Shown piece after piece: positions 42,814 to 51,300 of a stretch of DNA of 52,219 nt (positions are counted from its first letter, which is position 1; each line of letters begins with the position of its first letter). Made by a program: the position numbers and the translations under genes. The notes beneath the pieces were generated by a model, which did not search any database, was not told where the DNA came from, and saw only the letters and a list, made by a program, of their open reading frames with translations. The DNA comes from Anaerolineales bacterium. GTDB lineage: Bacteria > Chloroflexota > Anaerolineae > Anaerolineales > Villigracilaceae. Location: contig JAHDWC010000006.1 of assembly GCA_023382575.1 (NCBI GenBank), forward strand, positions 1-52,219. The letters run 5' to 3'.

Positions 42814-44700
42814 CTATGGCAATTTCCGGACAACTGCCAGCAAGGCACCGCCTCTCCGAACCTCGTAAACAAGTTCCGCATCCTCAAAAACATCAAGATG
42901 ACTGGAAAAACGAGTTGTGATCACCGCATACTCGAAAGTTACATCAAGCCCGTCAATATCATCTTCTGACATAAAACTATAGATCGTCAAATCGTCTCTT
43001 GCGCCATTGAAAGCGGAGCCAAATGCAAGGATGTTGGCATTTGGAGAAGCATGTTCATTAATATAAGAAGCCGCCTCACGATAAGATGTCAACCAATAAT
43101 CCAATTCAAAGTTACCCTCCGCCCCAGAGACTCCACCGACAAAACCATTGTAGTAAATATATTGAACTGGATGAAGGGTCACAAGCCCAATCAAGCCTGG
43201 GAGGATACAAATAACATACACCAATCCTCGTGTGGTTCGATGCTTCACCATGGACAGCAGACTCTCCAAGCCTATCCCAGCCAGAACAAACATCGGCGGA
43301 AGTACAAAGAGAAATTGGCGAAAATTATCATATGCATTTGAACTCAAGAAAATCTGTAGTCCAATCGGCAGGATAAACCAGCCAAGCAGAACAAGATTCC
43401 CATATAGATTGTGTTTCCATATTGTGAATATTAAAAATATGAACCCAACCCATGCCAGCAACACAGCCGGCTCAGTACTCTGTACCGTAATCAGGAAAGG
43501 TATATAGTACCAAGGCAAGTTCAAAGGAGAGATATTATCCCCCATAAATCTAACCTCTGCTGTGAATGGAAAATCCCGCATGACTTGGAATGCCTCAAAA
43601 AAATTATACAAAGGAGAATCCCAAAGAAAAGGCCAAGTCAGATAACAAGTAAATGCAGCTAATGAGAAATAATAGATCAAAACCGGAAAGGAATTTTTTC
43701 CTCTTGTCCCAAGAGCATAGATGGCGACCAATAAACCCGCAAAAGGTGCAAGTAAACGAATTGACGTTGCCAAACCAAGGAACAGCCCAGATATGAGGAC
43801 CAGCACCCACAGTTGGGTGTTTATTCTCAAAACAAGTTCAGGTTTCTTCTTCCCTAAACGGACTAGATATAGCTTTCTCCCTACTGACAAAATAAGCAGG
43901 AGATAAAGAACTGTCCGCTCAAGGTGCGCCGAAAACGCTTTGTGAACATAATTTTCCAATGGGAGGCGATTTGAATTCCCCACCATTAAGGAAAAGATTT
44001 TTCCTAAAAATGTCTCAGTTGGAGCGCTATACAGCGCAGAGACAAGGGACTGTATTGCCGAATAAATTAAGTCCTTGCCTACAAAAGTAAGTACAAACAA
44101 TCCAACCAAAATAGCTAGATGAAGTTGAAATTGTGGATATGATCCCGATTTCTGCTCGTCTTCTTCAACCGTTTTTACAGCGTCTGCCATATAAAACCCA
44201 AGGGTTGAACTCACCAGAAAAAAACTTAAGAAAGGAATATCCTTGGGATTGATAAACGCATGTCCAAAAATTAATGGTTGAGTATTAAAGAGCAAAACAA
44301 CAAAAAAAGCCATCCATTGGCTCATATAGCGTTTTGCTAAAAAATATAATGAAATCAACGCAACCTGAAAGAAACCGAAATTTACCAAATGCCAAAGATC
44401 TGGATATGCCCAATCATTCAAGACAGGCGTTAGTAAATCAACAATTTTCCAACCCAAAGAAGTATAGAAGGGACCGTAATAACGGAGATCCAGAAAAAAG
44501 ATATGGCGGTCAGGAACTAATGGTCTACCAGAGAGACCAAGTGAATATGCCTCAAAAGAACGCTCGCCATAAAGATAAAAAGATGGCTCGTCCCAGGTTT
44601 GCCCATATTGATCGCCAATTAAATATGCCAGGAACAGATTAACAGCTATAAGGATTATCAAAGCATGAGCGGCTCGGACTCCAGATAAAAACTTCCTCAT
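42814..44700 (-). CDS. GT-C-type (GT39-like) membrane glycosyltransferase, A+T-rich
   Basis: 628 residues with about ten to eleven membrane helices. The acidic motif in the first outer loop, QTWDEPSF (~35-42), fits the metal-binding Asp-Glu of dolichyl-phosphate-mannose transferases and relatives. A soluble C-terminal part (~525-628) follows. It probably transfers a sugar from a polyprenyl-phosphate donor to a protein, lipid or glycan. It starts one base after mtaB. Its DNA is clearly richer in A+T than its neighbours (hand counts: 26/60 G+C at 43801-43860 and 20/60 at 44281-44340, against 36/60 at 45121-45180), suggesting transfer from another genome. Confidence 0.75.
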   Translation of the reverse strand: MRKFLSGVRAAHALIILIAVNLFLAYLIGDQYGQTWDEPSFYLYGERSFEAYSLGLSGRPLVPDRHIFFLDLRYYGPFYTSLGWKIVDLLTPVLNDWAYPDLWHLVNFGFFQVALISLYFLAKRYMSQWMAFFVVLLFNTQPLIFGHAFINPKDIPFLSFFLVSSTLGFYMADAVKTVEEDEQKSGSYPQFQLHLAILVGLFVLTFVGKDLIYSAIQSLVSALYSAPTETFLGKIFSLMVGNSNRLPLENYVHKAFSAHLERTVLYLLLILSVGRKLYLVRLGKKKPELVLRINTQLWVLVLISGLFLGLATSIRLLAPFAGLLVAIYALGTRGKNSFPVLIYYFSLAAFTCYLTWPFLWDSPLYNFFEAFQVMRDFPFTAEVRFMGDNISPLNLPWYYIPFLITVQSTEPAVLLAWVGFIFLIFTIWKHNLYGNLVLLGWFILPIGLQIFLSSNAYDNFRQFLFVLPPMFVLAGIGLESLLSMVKHRTTRGLVYVICILPGLIGLVTLHPVQYIYYNGFVGGVSGAEGNFELDYWLTSYREAASYINEHASPNANILAFGSAFNGARDDLTIYSFMSEDDIDGLDVTFEYAVITTRFSSHLDVFEDAELVYEVRRGGALLAVVRKLP

Positions 44701-44701
44701 C

Positions 44702-45967
44702 CTAAATTACGCCCTTCAAAATCCCGTCTTGTATCTCAACTAATGTTACCTCATCCAACTCATTCCAGCGCGGCGAAGGAGCAACAGCGCTGACACGCAA
44801 ATAGTTCCCTGTCCAACCTTCCATGCGCCAACCATATTCACCATATTCGGTTGTAGACTCCCACAGCACGGACATCCTCTCTCCGATGAATCTCTCACGA
44901 TAGGATTTCGCGGATTCTTCGATCGCTTCTTGTAGAATGCGATTGCGCCTCTTTCCCACCTCAGGTTTGACCTGACCTCTCATCTTTGCCGCCCCGGTAC
45001 CGGGACGTGGTGAATACGAAAACACATGCCCACCAGAGAAGCTCATCTCCTGGACAAACTCCAATGTCTCAGAGAATTCGTCATCGGTTTCACCGGGGAA
45101 ACCAGCGATGATATCTGTCGTGATGGCAACATCTGGCATGATGGCGCGGGCAGCATGCACAAGCTCGCGGAAGGAACCAGGCGTAGTCTTGCGCGCCATC
45201 CGCCTGAGGGTGGATTCACTTCCAGATTGTAGTGGCAGGTGCAGGTGAGGCATGAGGCGCTTGTCATTCCAAAGCGAGAAGAAATCTGCATCCAAATCCC
45301 AAGGTTCGAGGGAGGATAATCTTAATCGTTTGACATCCGTTTCATGCAAAAGTGCCTTGACCAGATCGCGCAGATGCTGCCCCATTTCCTGCCCCCACGA
45401 GCCGAGGTGAACCCCAGTGAGGACGATCTCTTTTGAGTCACCTGCCAGAGCTGCATTGACATCGTTGATGACATCGGCCAGCGGACGCGAACGCCCTTCG
45501 CCGCGCGCAATGGTCGTGACACAAAATGTACATTTGTTATCGCATCCATCTTGGACCTTGATGAAGGCACGCGTGCGACGATGCAAACCGGGAATCGGAA
45601 TGCGGTCGATGGGCTCAAGATCGAAGGTTTCAGGCGGGAGGTTAAGGACTTGTGGAACGAGCAGGTCTTTCTTGTCGTTGGTGACAACATGCCTGACATT
45701 GGGAAGCAGTGCCGCCTCTTTCGGCTGGATGGACGTCCAACAGCCCGTGGCGACAATTTCATTTACGCCAGCACGCGCAATGGTGCGGATTTTTCCCCGC
45801 GAGTCAGAAGCGGCTTGCGTGGTGACGGCACACGTGTTGACCACTGCCATGTCAGCATGTTCGGCAGAGGCGACAATTTCATGTCCCGCCGCACGAAACT
45901 GACGGGACATGGATTCGATCTCTGCCTGATTAAGCCGACAGCCAATGGTATCGAGAAAAATCTTCAT
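44702..45967 (-). CDS. mtaB: tRNA N6-threonylcarbamoyladenosine(37) methylthiotransferase
   Basis: 421 residues, the usual MtaB length. The N-terminal domain binds one iron-sulfur cluster with Cys in TIGCRLNQAE, VNTCAVTTQA and ATGCWTS; the radical-SAM motif is CDNKCTFC (Cys-x3-Cys-x2-Cys); LPLQSGSESTLRRM follows, and the C-terminus (~360-421) is the TRAM-like part. It converts t6A37 of tRNA to ms2t6A. It lies between a lipoprotein gene and the GT-C gene on the - strand, with gaps of 18 and 1 bases. Confidence 0.93.
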   Translation of the reverse strand: MKIFLDTIGCRLNQAEIESMSRQFRAAGHEIVASAEHADMAVVNTCAVTTQAASDSRGKIRTIARAGVNEIVATGCWTSIQPKEAALLPNVRHVVTNDKKDLLVPQVLNLPPETFDLEPIDRIPIPGLHRRTRAFIKVQDGCDNKCTFCVTTIARGEGRSRPLADVINDVNAALAGDSKEIVLTGVHLGSWGQEMGQHLRDLVKALLHETDVKRLRLSSLEPWDLDADFFSLWNDKRLMPHLHLPLQSGSESTLRRMARKTTPGSFRELVHAARAIMPDVAITTDIIAGFPGETDDEFSETLEFVQEMSFSGGHVFSYSPRPGTGAAKMRGQVKPEVGKRRNRILQEAIEESAKSYRERFIGERMSVLWESTTEYGEYGWRMEGWTGNYLRVSAVAPSPRWNELDEVTLVEIQDGILKGVI

Positions 45968-45985
45968 GAACGGACAACAGACGAA

Positions 45986-46654
45986 CTAGGGCTGCAGGGT
46001 CACAAAATTGTCGAAGACGACATCCACGCCAGTAGTGTTGAACGTGCCTGCCAACATGCCGACATCACCGGAAGTCAGCGAGGAATCCTGTGCCTGCGCG
46101 ATCTGGAATCCATTCACATAGAACGTAAGCATGTCACCGATACAATCCGCGCGCAGATGATTGACTGCCAATCCCTTGTTGATGTTCGATGAGGAAAGCA
46201 TCTCACTTTGTCCGAGCAAGGTTGCTGTGCCATCTTTGAACAACCCAAGAGCATAAAAACCGTCGCTGGTAATGATGAAGAAATAATAATTTGCATTCGA
46301 GTAACGACAGATCAAGCCGATGCGATTTTCATCAGGACCCGCTAGTTTGCCCGAATCCACTTCGACACGCACATCGGTAAAGTTTTTGCGCGGTGTTGCC
46401 CAGAAGTTCGTCTCCAATGCGTTGACGAGAATGCGATAACCGCCCGAGTCATAATCCATGATGCCTTCGGCGACCATGTAGCGATCCCACCCGGTCGTCG
46501 GTTCTGTAAAGTCATCCTGAAACAGCACAGTCCCTGATGGCTGCGCCGCAAGCGGAGGCTGGGAATCTGTTGTCGTTCCGCCGGGTAGGGCAGAACACGC
46601 AGAAACAAAGATGGCAACAACTAAAATAGCGATGAGAAATTTATAACGATTCAT
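45986..46654 (-). CDS. Lipoprotein with a laminin-G/concanavalin-like domain
   Basis: 222 residues. A lipoprotein signal peptide ends at VSAC with Cys20 as the lipidated residue. After a short Ser/Thr/Gln-rich linker, a beta-rich domain (~42-222) opens FQDDFTEPTTGW and has YYFFIITSDGFYALGLF and a D-N-F ending; this resembles the concanavalin-like fold of DUF1080 proteins. A carbohydrate-binding or degrading role is possible, but no catalytic site is evident. The transcript is predicted to be leaderless. mtaB follows after 18 bases. Confidence 0.75.
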   Translation of the reverse strand: MNRYKFLIAILVVAIFVSACSALPGGTTTDSQPPLAAQPSGTVLFQDDFTEPTTGWDRYMVAEGIMDYDSGGYRILVNALETNFWATPRKNFTDVRVEVDSGKLAGPDENRIGLICRYSNANYYFFIITSDGFYALGLFKDGTATLLGQSEMLSSSNINKGLAVNHLRADCIGDMLTFYVNGFQIAQAQDSSLTSGDVGMLAGTFNTTGVDVVFDNFVTLQP

Positions 46655-46661
46655 GGGCGTG

Positions 46662-46670
46662 ATTTTATCA
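46662..46670 (-). promoter_or_regulatory. Extended -10 promoter (TGATAAAAT) for the lipoprotein gene
   Basis: On the - strand the TAAAAT hexamer ends seven bases before the ATG at 46654, and no ribosome site is present. A leaderless mRNA is predicted. Confidence 0.6.
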
Positions 46671-46686
46671 TGTCAATTCGCGGGTT

Positions 46687-48078
46687 TTATGGAAAATATT
46701 TTTGCAGAAGTTGATTCGCCGCTTCGGCATATGCGCCGCTTTCATCCGCATCGCGGACAAAGGTCAACGTGTTGAATGCCGCAGATGAATTTCCCTGTGC
46801 CAGATACGTCATGGCGAGGTGAATATGTGCAGGAAAATAATCAGGCGCAATGCCAACAACTTGTACCAAGATCTGTTCGGCGCTGGCATAGCGTCCCGAA
46901 GATAAATACGAAAACCCCAAAGCATCCATCATCTGCGGATCGTTCGGCGACAACGTCAATGCCCGCTGCGCTGCAGGCAAACCGATCTCTTCAATGTAGA
47001 TTCCATATTCGGCGCAAAACATCGCCAACAGACGCAAATACAACGGATCATCAGGTGCAAGCTCAACGGCACGCTGATATGCCGTCAATGCTGAGGAAGC
47101 ATCGCCCAAAAGCGAATACGCCTCACCCACGCTCGCCCGCCAACGCGGATTTTCCGGCTCGTATTCCGCCGCAAGCAAATATTCCGCCAGCATTTGCTCA
47201 TATTTTCCAAGGCGACTCCAATACAGCCCGCGTAGAGCTCGCACGTTGACCGATGTTCTGTCGAGCGACAAGGCTTGGTCAAGTTCGGCGCTTCCGCCTT
47301 GACCCGTCTGCTGTTTCGCCTCTCCCAGCCAAGCCCACGCCTCAGCAAACTTCGGATCTATTTCGGTGGCTTGCTCAAAAAGGACGAGCGCCAATTCCCA
47401 TTCCTGCACCAAGCCAAGGGCGCGACCAACTGTCAGTTTTTGCTCAGAGATTTCGGGTTGTGTGGCAGATAACTCCAAGGCGGCGACCAAAGTCTGTACA
47501 GCAGAGTCAACTTCGGGGTTAAGTTCAGAGGCGCGGGTCAATTCCGCGGATGATAACTCGGGTGAATCCAGAGTCAACAAAAGCCCGAAGCGATAATGAG
47601 CGTACGCGTCGCCTTCATTCAAGCGGAGTTGATTCTCCAATGCCTGCCGCTCAGCAGACCAATCCTTGAGTTCGCGATAGCCCAACGCGAGCAGGCGATA
47701 GAGTGATGCCGAATCATATTTTTGCAACCCGCGCTGACAACTTTCCACGCCAGAATGGACATCTCCCAACTGAAAATGAGCCGTCGCCAGCCAAACCCAG
47801 CCCTCTTCGGTCAATGTAGATGCGGTTGCAAAATATTCGAGCGCCTTGGAAAAGTCACCGCCTCGCGCGGCAGAGATGCCTGCCTGCTCCTGCAAATCGT
47901 CGCGCCAAAAGAGAATCCGCGCGGCATGAGCGTAGACTTCAGCGGCGGCGAGATGTTCTCCATTTTGCGCCGCCACATCTGCTTTTCGCAAGCTGGAAAA
48001 CCCCGGAATGACATACGCCACGAATGCAACGATGAGCAATAAAACAAAAAACAGCGGAGTTCGTATCCGTTGTGACAT
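46687..48078 (-). CDS. Membrane-anchored tetratricopeptide-repeat protein
   Basis: 463 residues. An N-terminal membrane helix (~8-28) is followed by TPR-like helical pairs to the end, for example AWAWLGEAKQQTG, RWRASVGEAYSLLGD and QMMDALGFSYLSSGRY. It is probably a scaffold held at the outer face of the membrane or in the envelope. No enzyme domain is seen. The -10 (TAGAAT, 48086-48091) lies seven bases before the ATG. It is divergent from the histidine-kinase-like gene. Confidence 0.85.
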   Translation of the reverse strand: MSQRIRTPLFFVLLLIVAFVAYVIPGFSSLRKADVAAQNGEHLAAAEVYAHAARILFWRDDLQEQAGISAARGGDFSKALEYFATASTLTEEGWVWLATAHFQLGDVHSGVESCQRGLQKYDSASLYRLLALGYRELKDWSAERQALENQLRLNEGDAYAHYRFGLLLTLDSPELSSAELTRASELNPEVDSAVQTLVAALELSATQPEISEQKLTVGRALGLVQEWELALVLFEQATEIDPKFAEAWAWLGEAKQQTGQGGSAELDQALSLDRTSVNVRALRGLYWSRLGKYEQMLAEYLLAAEYEPENPRWRASVGEAYSLLGDASSALTAYQRAVELAPDDPLYLRLLAMFCAEYGIYIEEIGLPAAQRALTLSPNDPQMMDALGFSYLSSGRYASAEQILVQVVGIAPDYFPAHIHLAMTYLAQGNSSAAFNTLTFVRDADESGAYAEAANQLLQKYFP

Positions 48079-48085
48079 GATAACA

Positions 48086-48091
48086 ATTCTA
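48086..48091 (-). promoter_or_regulatory. -10 box (TAGAAT) for the TPR gene, predicted leaderless transcript
   Basis: TAGAAT on the - strand ends seven bases before the ATG at 48078. No Shine-Dalgarno sequence fits. Confidence 0.5.
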
Positions 48092-48112
48092 CGCCAATTT
48101 ATGAACTGGCAG

Positions 48113-48118
48113 TATAAT
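48113..48118 (+). promoter_or_regulatory. -10 box (TATAAT) for the histidine-kinase-like gene
   Basis: A perfect TATAAT ends nine bases before the ATG at 48128, predicting a leader of ~2-3 bases. The two divergent -10 boxes in this region are only 21 bases apart. Confidence 0.6.
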
Positions 48119-48127
48119 CACCGCTGA

Positions 48128-50467
48128 ATGAGCACATTTACCAGTCTGATCCTGACGCAGTTAACCGTCCCTCCGGGAGATTTGATCTACTACATCGTGC
48201 TGGTTTTTGTCATCGCCAGTGCGTTTCAGTCGGCATTTAATCATTGGCGGGCAAGTGAATTCCCACAGGCACGACGTGCATTCATCGGGTTGGGGATTTT
48301 GCTTGGCGCACAGATCCTCATGTTCCTGTTCAGCGGGCTTGGCTGGCAGCGCGTCGTAGACCCGGTCACCATCCTGCCGCCAATGGACCGCGCCTTTATC
48401 GTTTTCAGCATCATCTGGATCACCTGGCTGTATGCCTTCCCCGAACCCAATCGCGTCGCAGACGCTGTGACGACCATCCTCAGTCTCTTTGTATTGACCG
48501 CCTTGGGTTTGAGTCTGCTTTCGTGGCAGCCACAAGTTGCGGTCACCAGTTATAACCTCACATTTGACGACAAATTGTGGCAGATCGGTTCGATGATCCT
48601 CGCGTTGTTGGGCATCATCGTTCTCTTTTTTCGCAAACCAGACGGCAAGTGGTACGGCATTCTTTTATTATTTCTCGGCGCCGTCGGGCATCTCGGTCAC
48701 TTCTTCACGCAAGCGGATGGAAATTATTCCGGCATCGTACGGCTCGCTTACATGGCAGCCTTCCCCATCTTGCTGACCCTGCCGCAGCGCTTCGCGATCC
48801 CTGCCGGAGCAGTGGTGGAAACCCCGCAGAAGCCGACAACCCTCAAGCAAGATACGACCGGTCGCCCTGAACGTCGACGATACAGCACCGACCCCAAAAC
48901 CTTCCATGCCCTGCTCGCTGTGGCAGCGGAATCCAACCCCACCAAATTGAGCCAGTCCATCACACGAGCCATTGCTCAAACCATGCTCGCAGACTTGTGC
49001 TTTATGATCTACCTGACCGATAACAACAACCAGATGGTCATCGCCGGCGGATATGACCTCATCCGCGAAGACTTGCTCGAAGGCGGCTCGTTGAGCAAAG
49101 GCTCGATTCCCATGCTGGCAAATTCGCTTCAACGTGGACGTCCACTGCGTTTACCCGCCAGCAGCACCTCCGCAGACATCAAAGGACTCGGCGACATCCT
49201 TGGTCTGACCAACCCTGGTCACCTGTTGTGCATCCCGATCCTCACTCCTGAAAAAGAATCGCTGGGCGGCATTTTGCTCCTCTCGCCCTATTCCGACCGC
49301 ACCTGGAGCGCAGAAGACCAAGCCTTCCTGACCAACATTGCTGTTTCGCTGGTTCCCATCATTCAGCGTAACCAGAAGATGAACAAACTGGAAGCGCAGA
49401 GTGAGATGGCGCGCGTCCAAGCGACAGACCTTGAGCGACGCATTCAGGAATTAAATCAGCAATTACAAGCAGCCCGCGCCGAAGCCGAAAAAGGCGGCGC
49501 AGCAGAGTTGGCTTCGCTTCGTGCGGCGCAGGACGAATCACAAAAGATCATCGAAAATCTCCAACGCGAGAACGCCGATTTGCGCTCGACCAAGAGTTTC
49601 ACTTCCACTGCACAAGTGGAAAACGAACTCAAGGGCGCCTTACAGGAACTGGCGCATTTACAAAACCAGTTAGCTGCTGCGAACGTCAAAATGTTGGAGC
49701 TTGAAAAGGGGCAGATCACCACCAAAAATACCGAGCAGGCAGAAGTTGTCGCTTCGATCTCGCAGGAACTTCGTCAGCCGTTGTCGTCCATTGTTGGATA
49801 TACCGATTTGCTCTTGGGCGAATCGGTTGGCATCTTGGGCGCATTACAGCGGAAATTCGTCGAGCGCATCAAAGCCTCGACCGAACGCATCCGCAGCCTG
49901 ACGGATGACATGATCCAGATCACCACCCTCGCCACCGACTTGAACGAACTCAAGCCTGAAGCCGTGGATTTGAATCTCATTATTGACAATGCCATGTCTT
50001 ATACCAGCACGCAGGTGCGCGAGAAAAACATCTCCATTCACCTTGAAGTGCCCAAAAGCCTAGTCCCCATTCACGCGGATCGCGAGGCGCTGCAACAGAT
50101 TCTGATTCATTTATTGCAAAATGCCGGAGCGGCGACTCCCTTTGAGGGCACGATCAAACTCAAGGTCCAGACGCGAACCGAAAATGGTGCGGAATTCATC
50201 CTCATCCAGGTTTCCGACAAAGGCGGTGGCATCACGCCCGAAGACCTTCCACGAGTCTTTACCCGCCTCTATCGCGCGGACAATGTCTTGATTCAGGGAG
50301 TTGGAGATACCGGCGTTGGTTTGTCCATTGCCAAAACTCTGACGGAAGCGCAGCATGGACGCATTTGGGTGGAAAGTGACCCAGGCATCGGCGCGACGTT
50401 CAGCGTGTTGCTGCCGATCGCAAGCGAGAAACTGGCGGAAAGCCACAACGGTAAAGGGAAGAAGTGA
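48128..50467 (+). CDS. Membrane histidine-kinase-like protein lacking the phospho-acceptor His
   Basis: 779 residues. Seven or eight membrane helices (~15-230) lead to a GAF domain (~260-420), a coiled coil (~425-535), a HisKA-like helix pair (~538-605) and HATPase_c (~650-770). The H-box reads SISQELRQPLSSIVGY: Gln546 (codon CAG) stands where the phospho-acceptor His is expected. The ATPase side keeps the N-box-like LIHLLQNAG, DKGGGI and GDTGVGLSIA. The protein may therefore be a pseudo-kinase, a phosphatase or an ATP-dependent conformational sensor. It overlaps the LysM gene (TGATG), pointing to an envelope role. Confidence 0.9.
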   Translation: MSTFTSLILTQLTVPPGDLIYYIVLVFVIASAFQSAFNHWRASEFPQARRAFIGLGILLGAQILMFLFSGLGWQRVVDPVTILPPMDRAFIVFSIIWITWLYAFPEPNRVADAVTTILSLFVLTALGLSLLSWQPQVAVTSYNLTFDDKLWQIGSMILALLGIIVLFFRKPDGKWYGILLLFLGAVGHLGHFFTQADGNYSGIVRLAYMAAFPILLTLPQRFAIPAGAVVETPQKPTTLKQDTTGRPERRRYSTDPKTFHALLAVAAESNPTKLSQSITRAIAQTMLADLCFMIYLTDNNNQMVIAGGYDLIREDLLEGGSLSKGSIPMLANSLQRGRPLRLPASSTSADIKGLGDILGLTNPGHLLCIPILTPEKESLGGILLLSPYSDRTWSAEDQAFLTNIAVSLVPIIQRNQKMNKLEAQSEMARVQATDLERRIQELNQQLQAARAEAEKGGAAELASLRAAQDESQKIIENLQRENADLRSTKSFTSTAQVENELKGALQELAHLQNQLAAANVKMLELEKGQITTKNTEQAEVVASISQELRQPLSSIVGYTDLLLGESVGILGALQRKFVERIKASTERIRSLTDDMIQITTLATDLNELKPEAVDLNLIIDNAMSYTSTQVREKNISIHLEVPKSLVPIHADREALQQILIHLLQNAGAATPFEGTIKLKVQTRTENGAEFILIQVSDKGGGITPEDLPRVFTRLYRADNVLIQGVGDTGVGLSIAKTLTEAQHGRIWVESDPGIGATFSVLLPIASEKLAESHNGKGKK

Positions 50468-51270
50468 TGCGTGGGCTGCGCGAGCTAGGAAACGCGCTGG
50501 TTGTTGCGGCCGCTTCGGTTGGATTGATGCTGGGCGCGTTGTCCATCTCTCTTGTGGAATTCGTGCCCGAAGCCACACAAGCCCCAACCGTTCAGTTATT
50601 TCCTTCACCCCTACCCGTCACAGCGACTGCCACCTTCCCACCCACGCTGACACAAAACGTGGCGTTTACCCAAACCTCAACCCCAACAAATACAGTCTTA
50701 CCGCCAACGTCATGCCAACCGCCTTCCGGTTGGATTCCGGTCATTGTGCAACCAGCAGATACTCTGGAAAGTCTGGCTGCCAGATACCGCGTCAGTGCGC
50801 AGCAATTGAAAAGCGCGAATTGCCTCGCTGTGGACAGCCTCATTCCAGGGACGGCGCTTTTTGTCCCGCCTGCGCCGACCAGCACAGTGGCAGCTTGCAG
50901 CCCAGGCGCAGTTGGTTGGGTGAAATCCTACGTCGTCAAATCAGGTGATACGCTGTATTCCATTGCGACGAATCATTACACCACCGTCGCCACCTTGCGG
51001 ACAGTCAACTGCAAATCGGGGGATCGCATCCTCCCCGGCGAGACGCTTTGGGTCCCGAATGTGGCCACGCGCACGCCCATCCCCACGCCATTGCCGGGAA
51101 GCACAGTCACGCCGCCGCAACCCACCGAGCCGCTGACTGAAACTGCGCTTCCCTTCACGGCGACAGTCCAACCGACAGAGACAGACATCCCCAACACGCC
51201 CACCACTGCGCCAAGCCCCACGGCTATATCCACGCTTACAGCCAGCCCCACGGCGTTCTCCAACCCATAA
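50467..51270 (+). CDS. Membrane-anchored LysM-domain protein
   Basis: 267 residues from the ATG overlapping the upstream TGA. An N-terminal membrane or signal helix (~10-33) is followed by a Pro/Thr-rich linker and two LysM domains: VQPADTLESLAARYRVS (~95-140) and YVVKSGDTLYSIATNHY (~157-203). The tail is Pro/Thr-rich and probably glycosylated or extended. LysM binds GlcNAc in peptidoglycan or related polymers. No enzymatic domain is present. It is coupled to the histidine-kinase-like gene and followed by an LCP protein 30 bases later. Confidence 0.85.
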   Translation: MRGLRELGNALVVAAASVGLMLGALSISLVEFVPEATQAPTVQLFPSPLPVTATATFPPTLTQNVAFTQTSTPTNTVLPPTSCQPPSGWIPVIVQPADTLESLAARYRVSAQQLKSANCLAVDSLIPGTALFVPPAPTSTVAACSPGAVGWVKSYVVKSGDTLYSIATNHYTTVATLRTVNCKSGDRILPGETLWVPNVATRTPIPTPLPGSTVTPPQPTEPLTETALPFTATVQPTETDIPNTPTTAPSPTAISTLTASPTAFSNP

Positions 51271-51300
51271 CGCTCTATCCCATCAGGCACAACGCGATTC

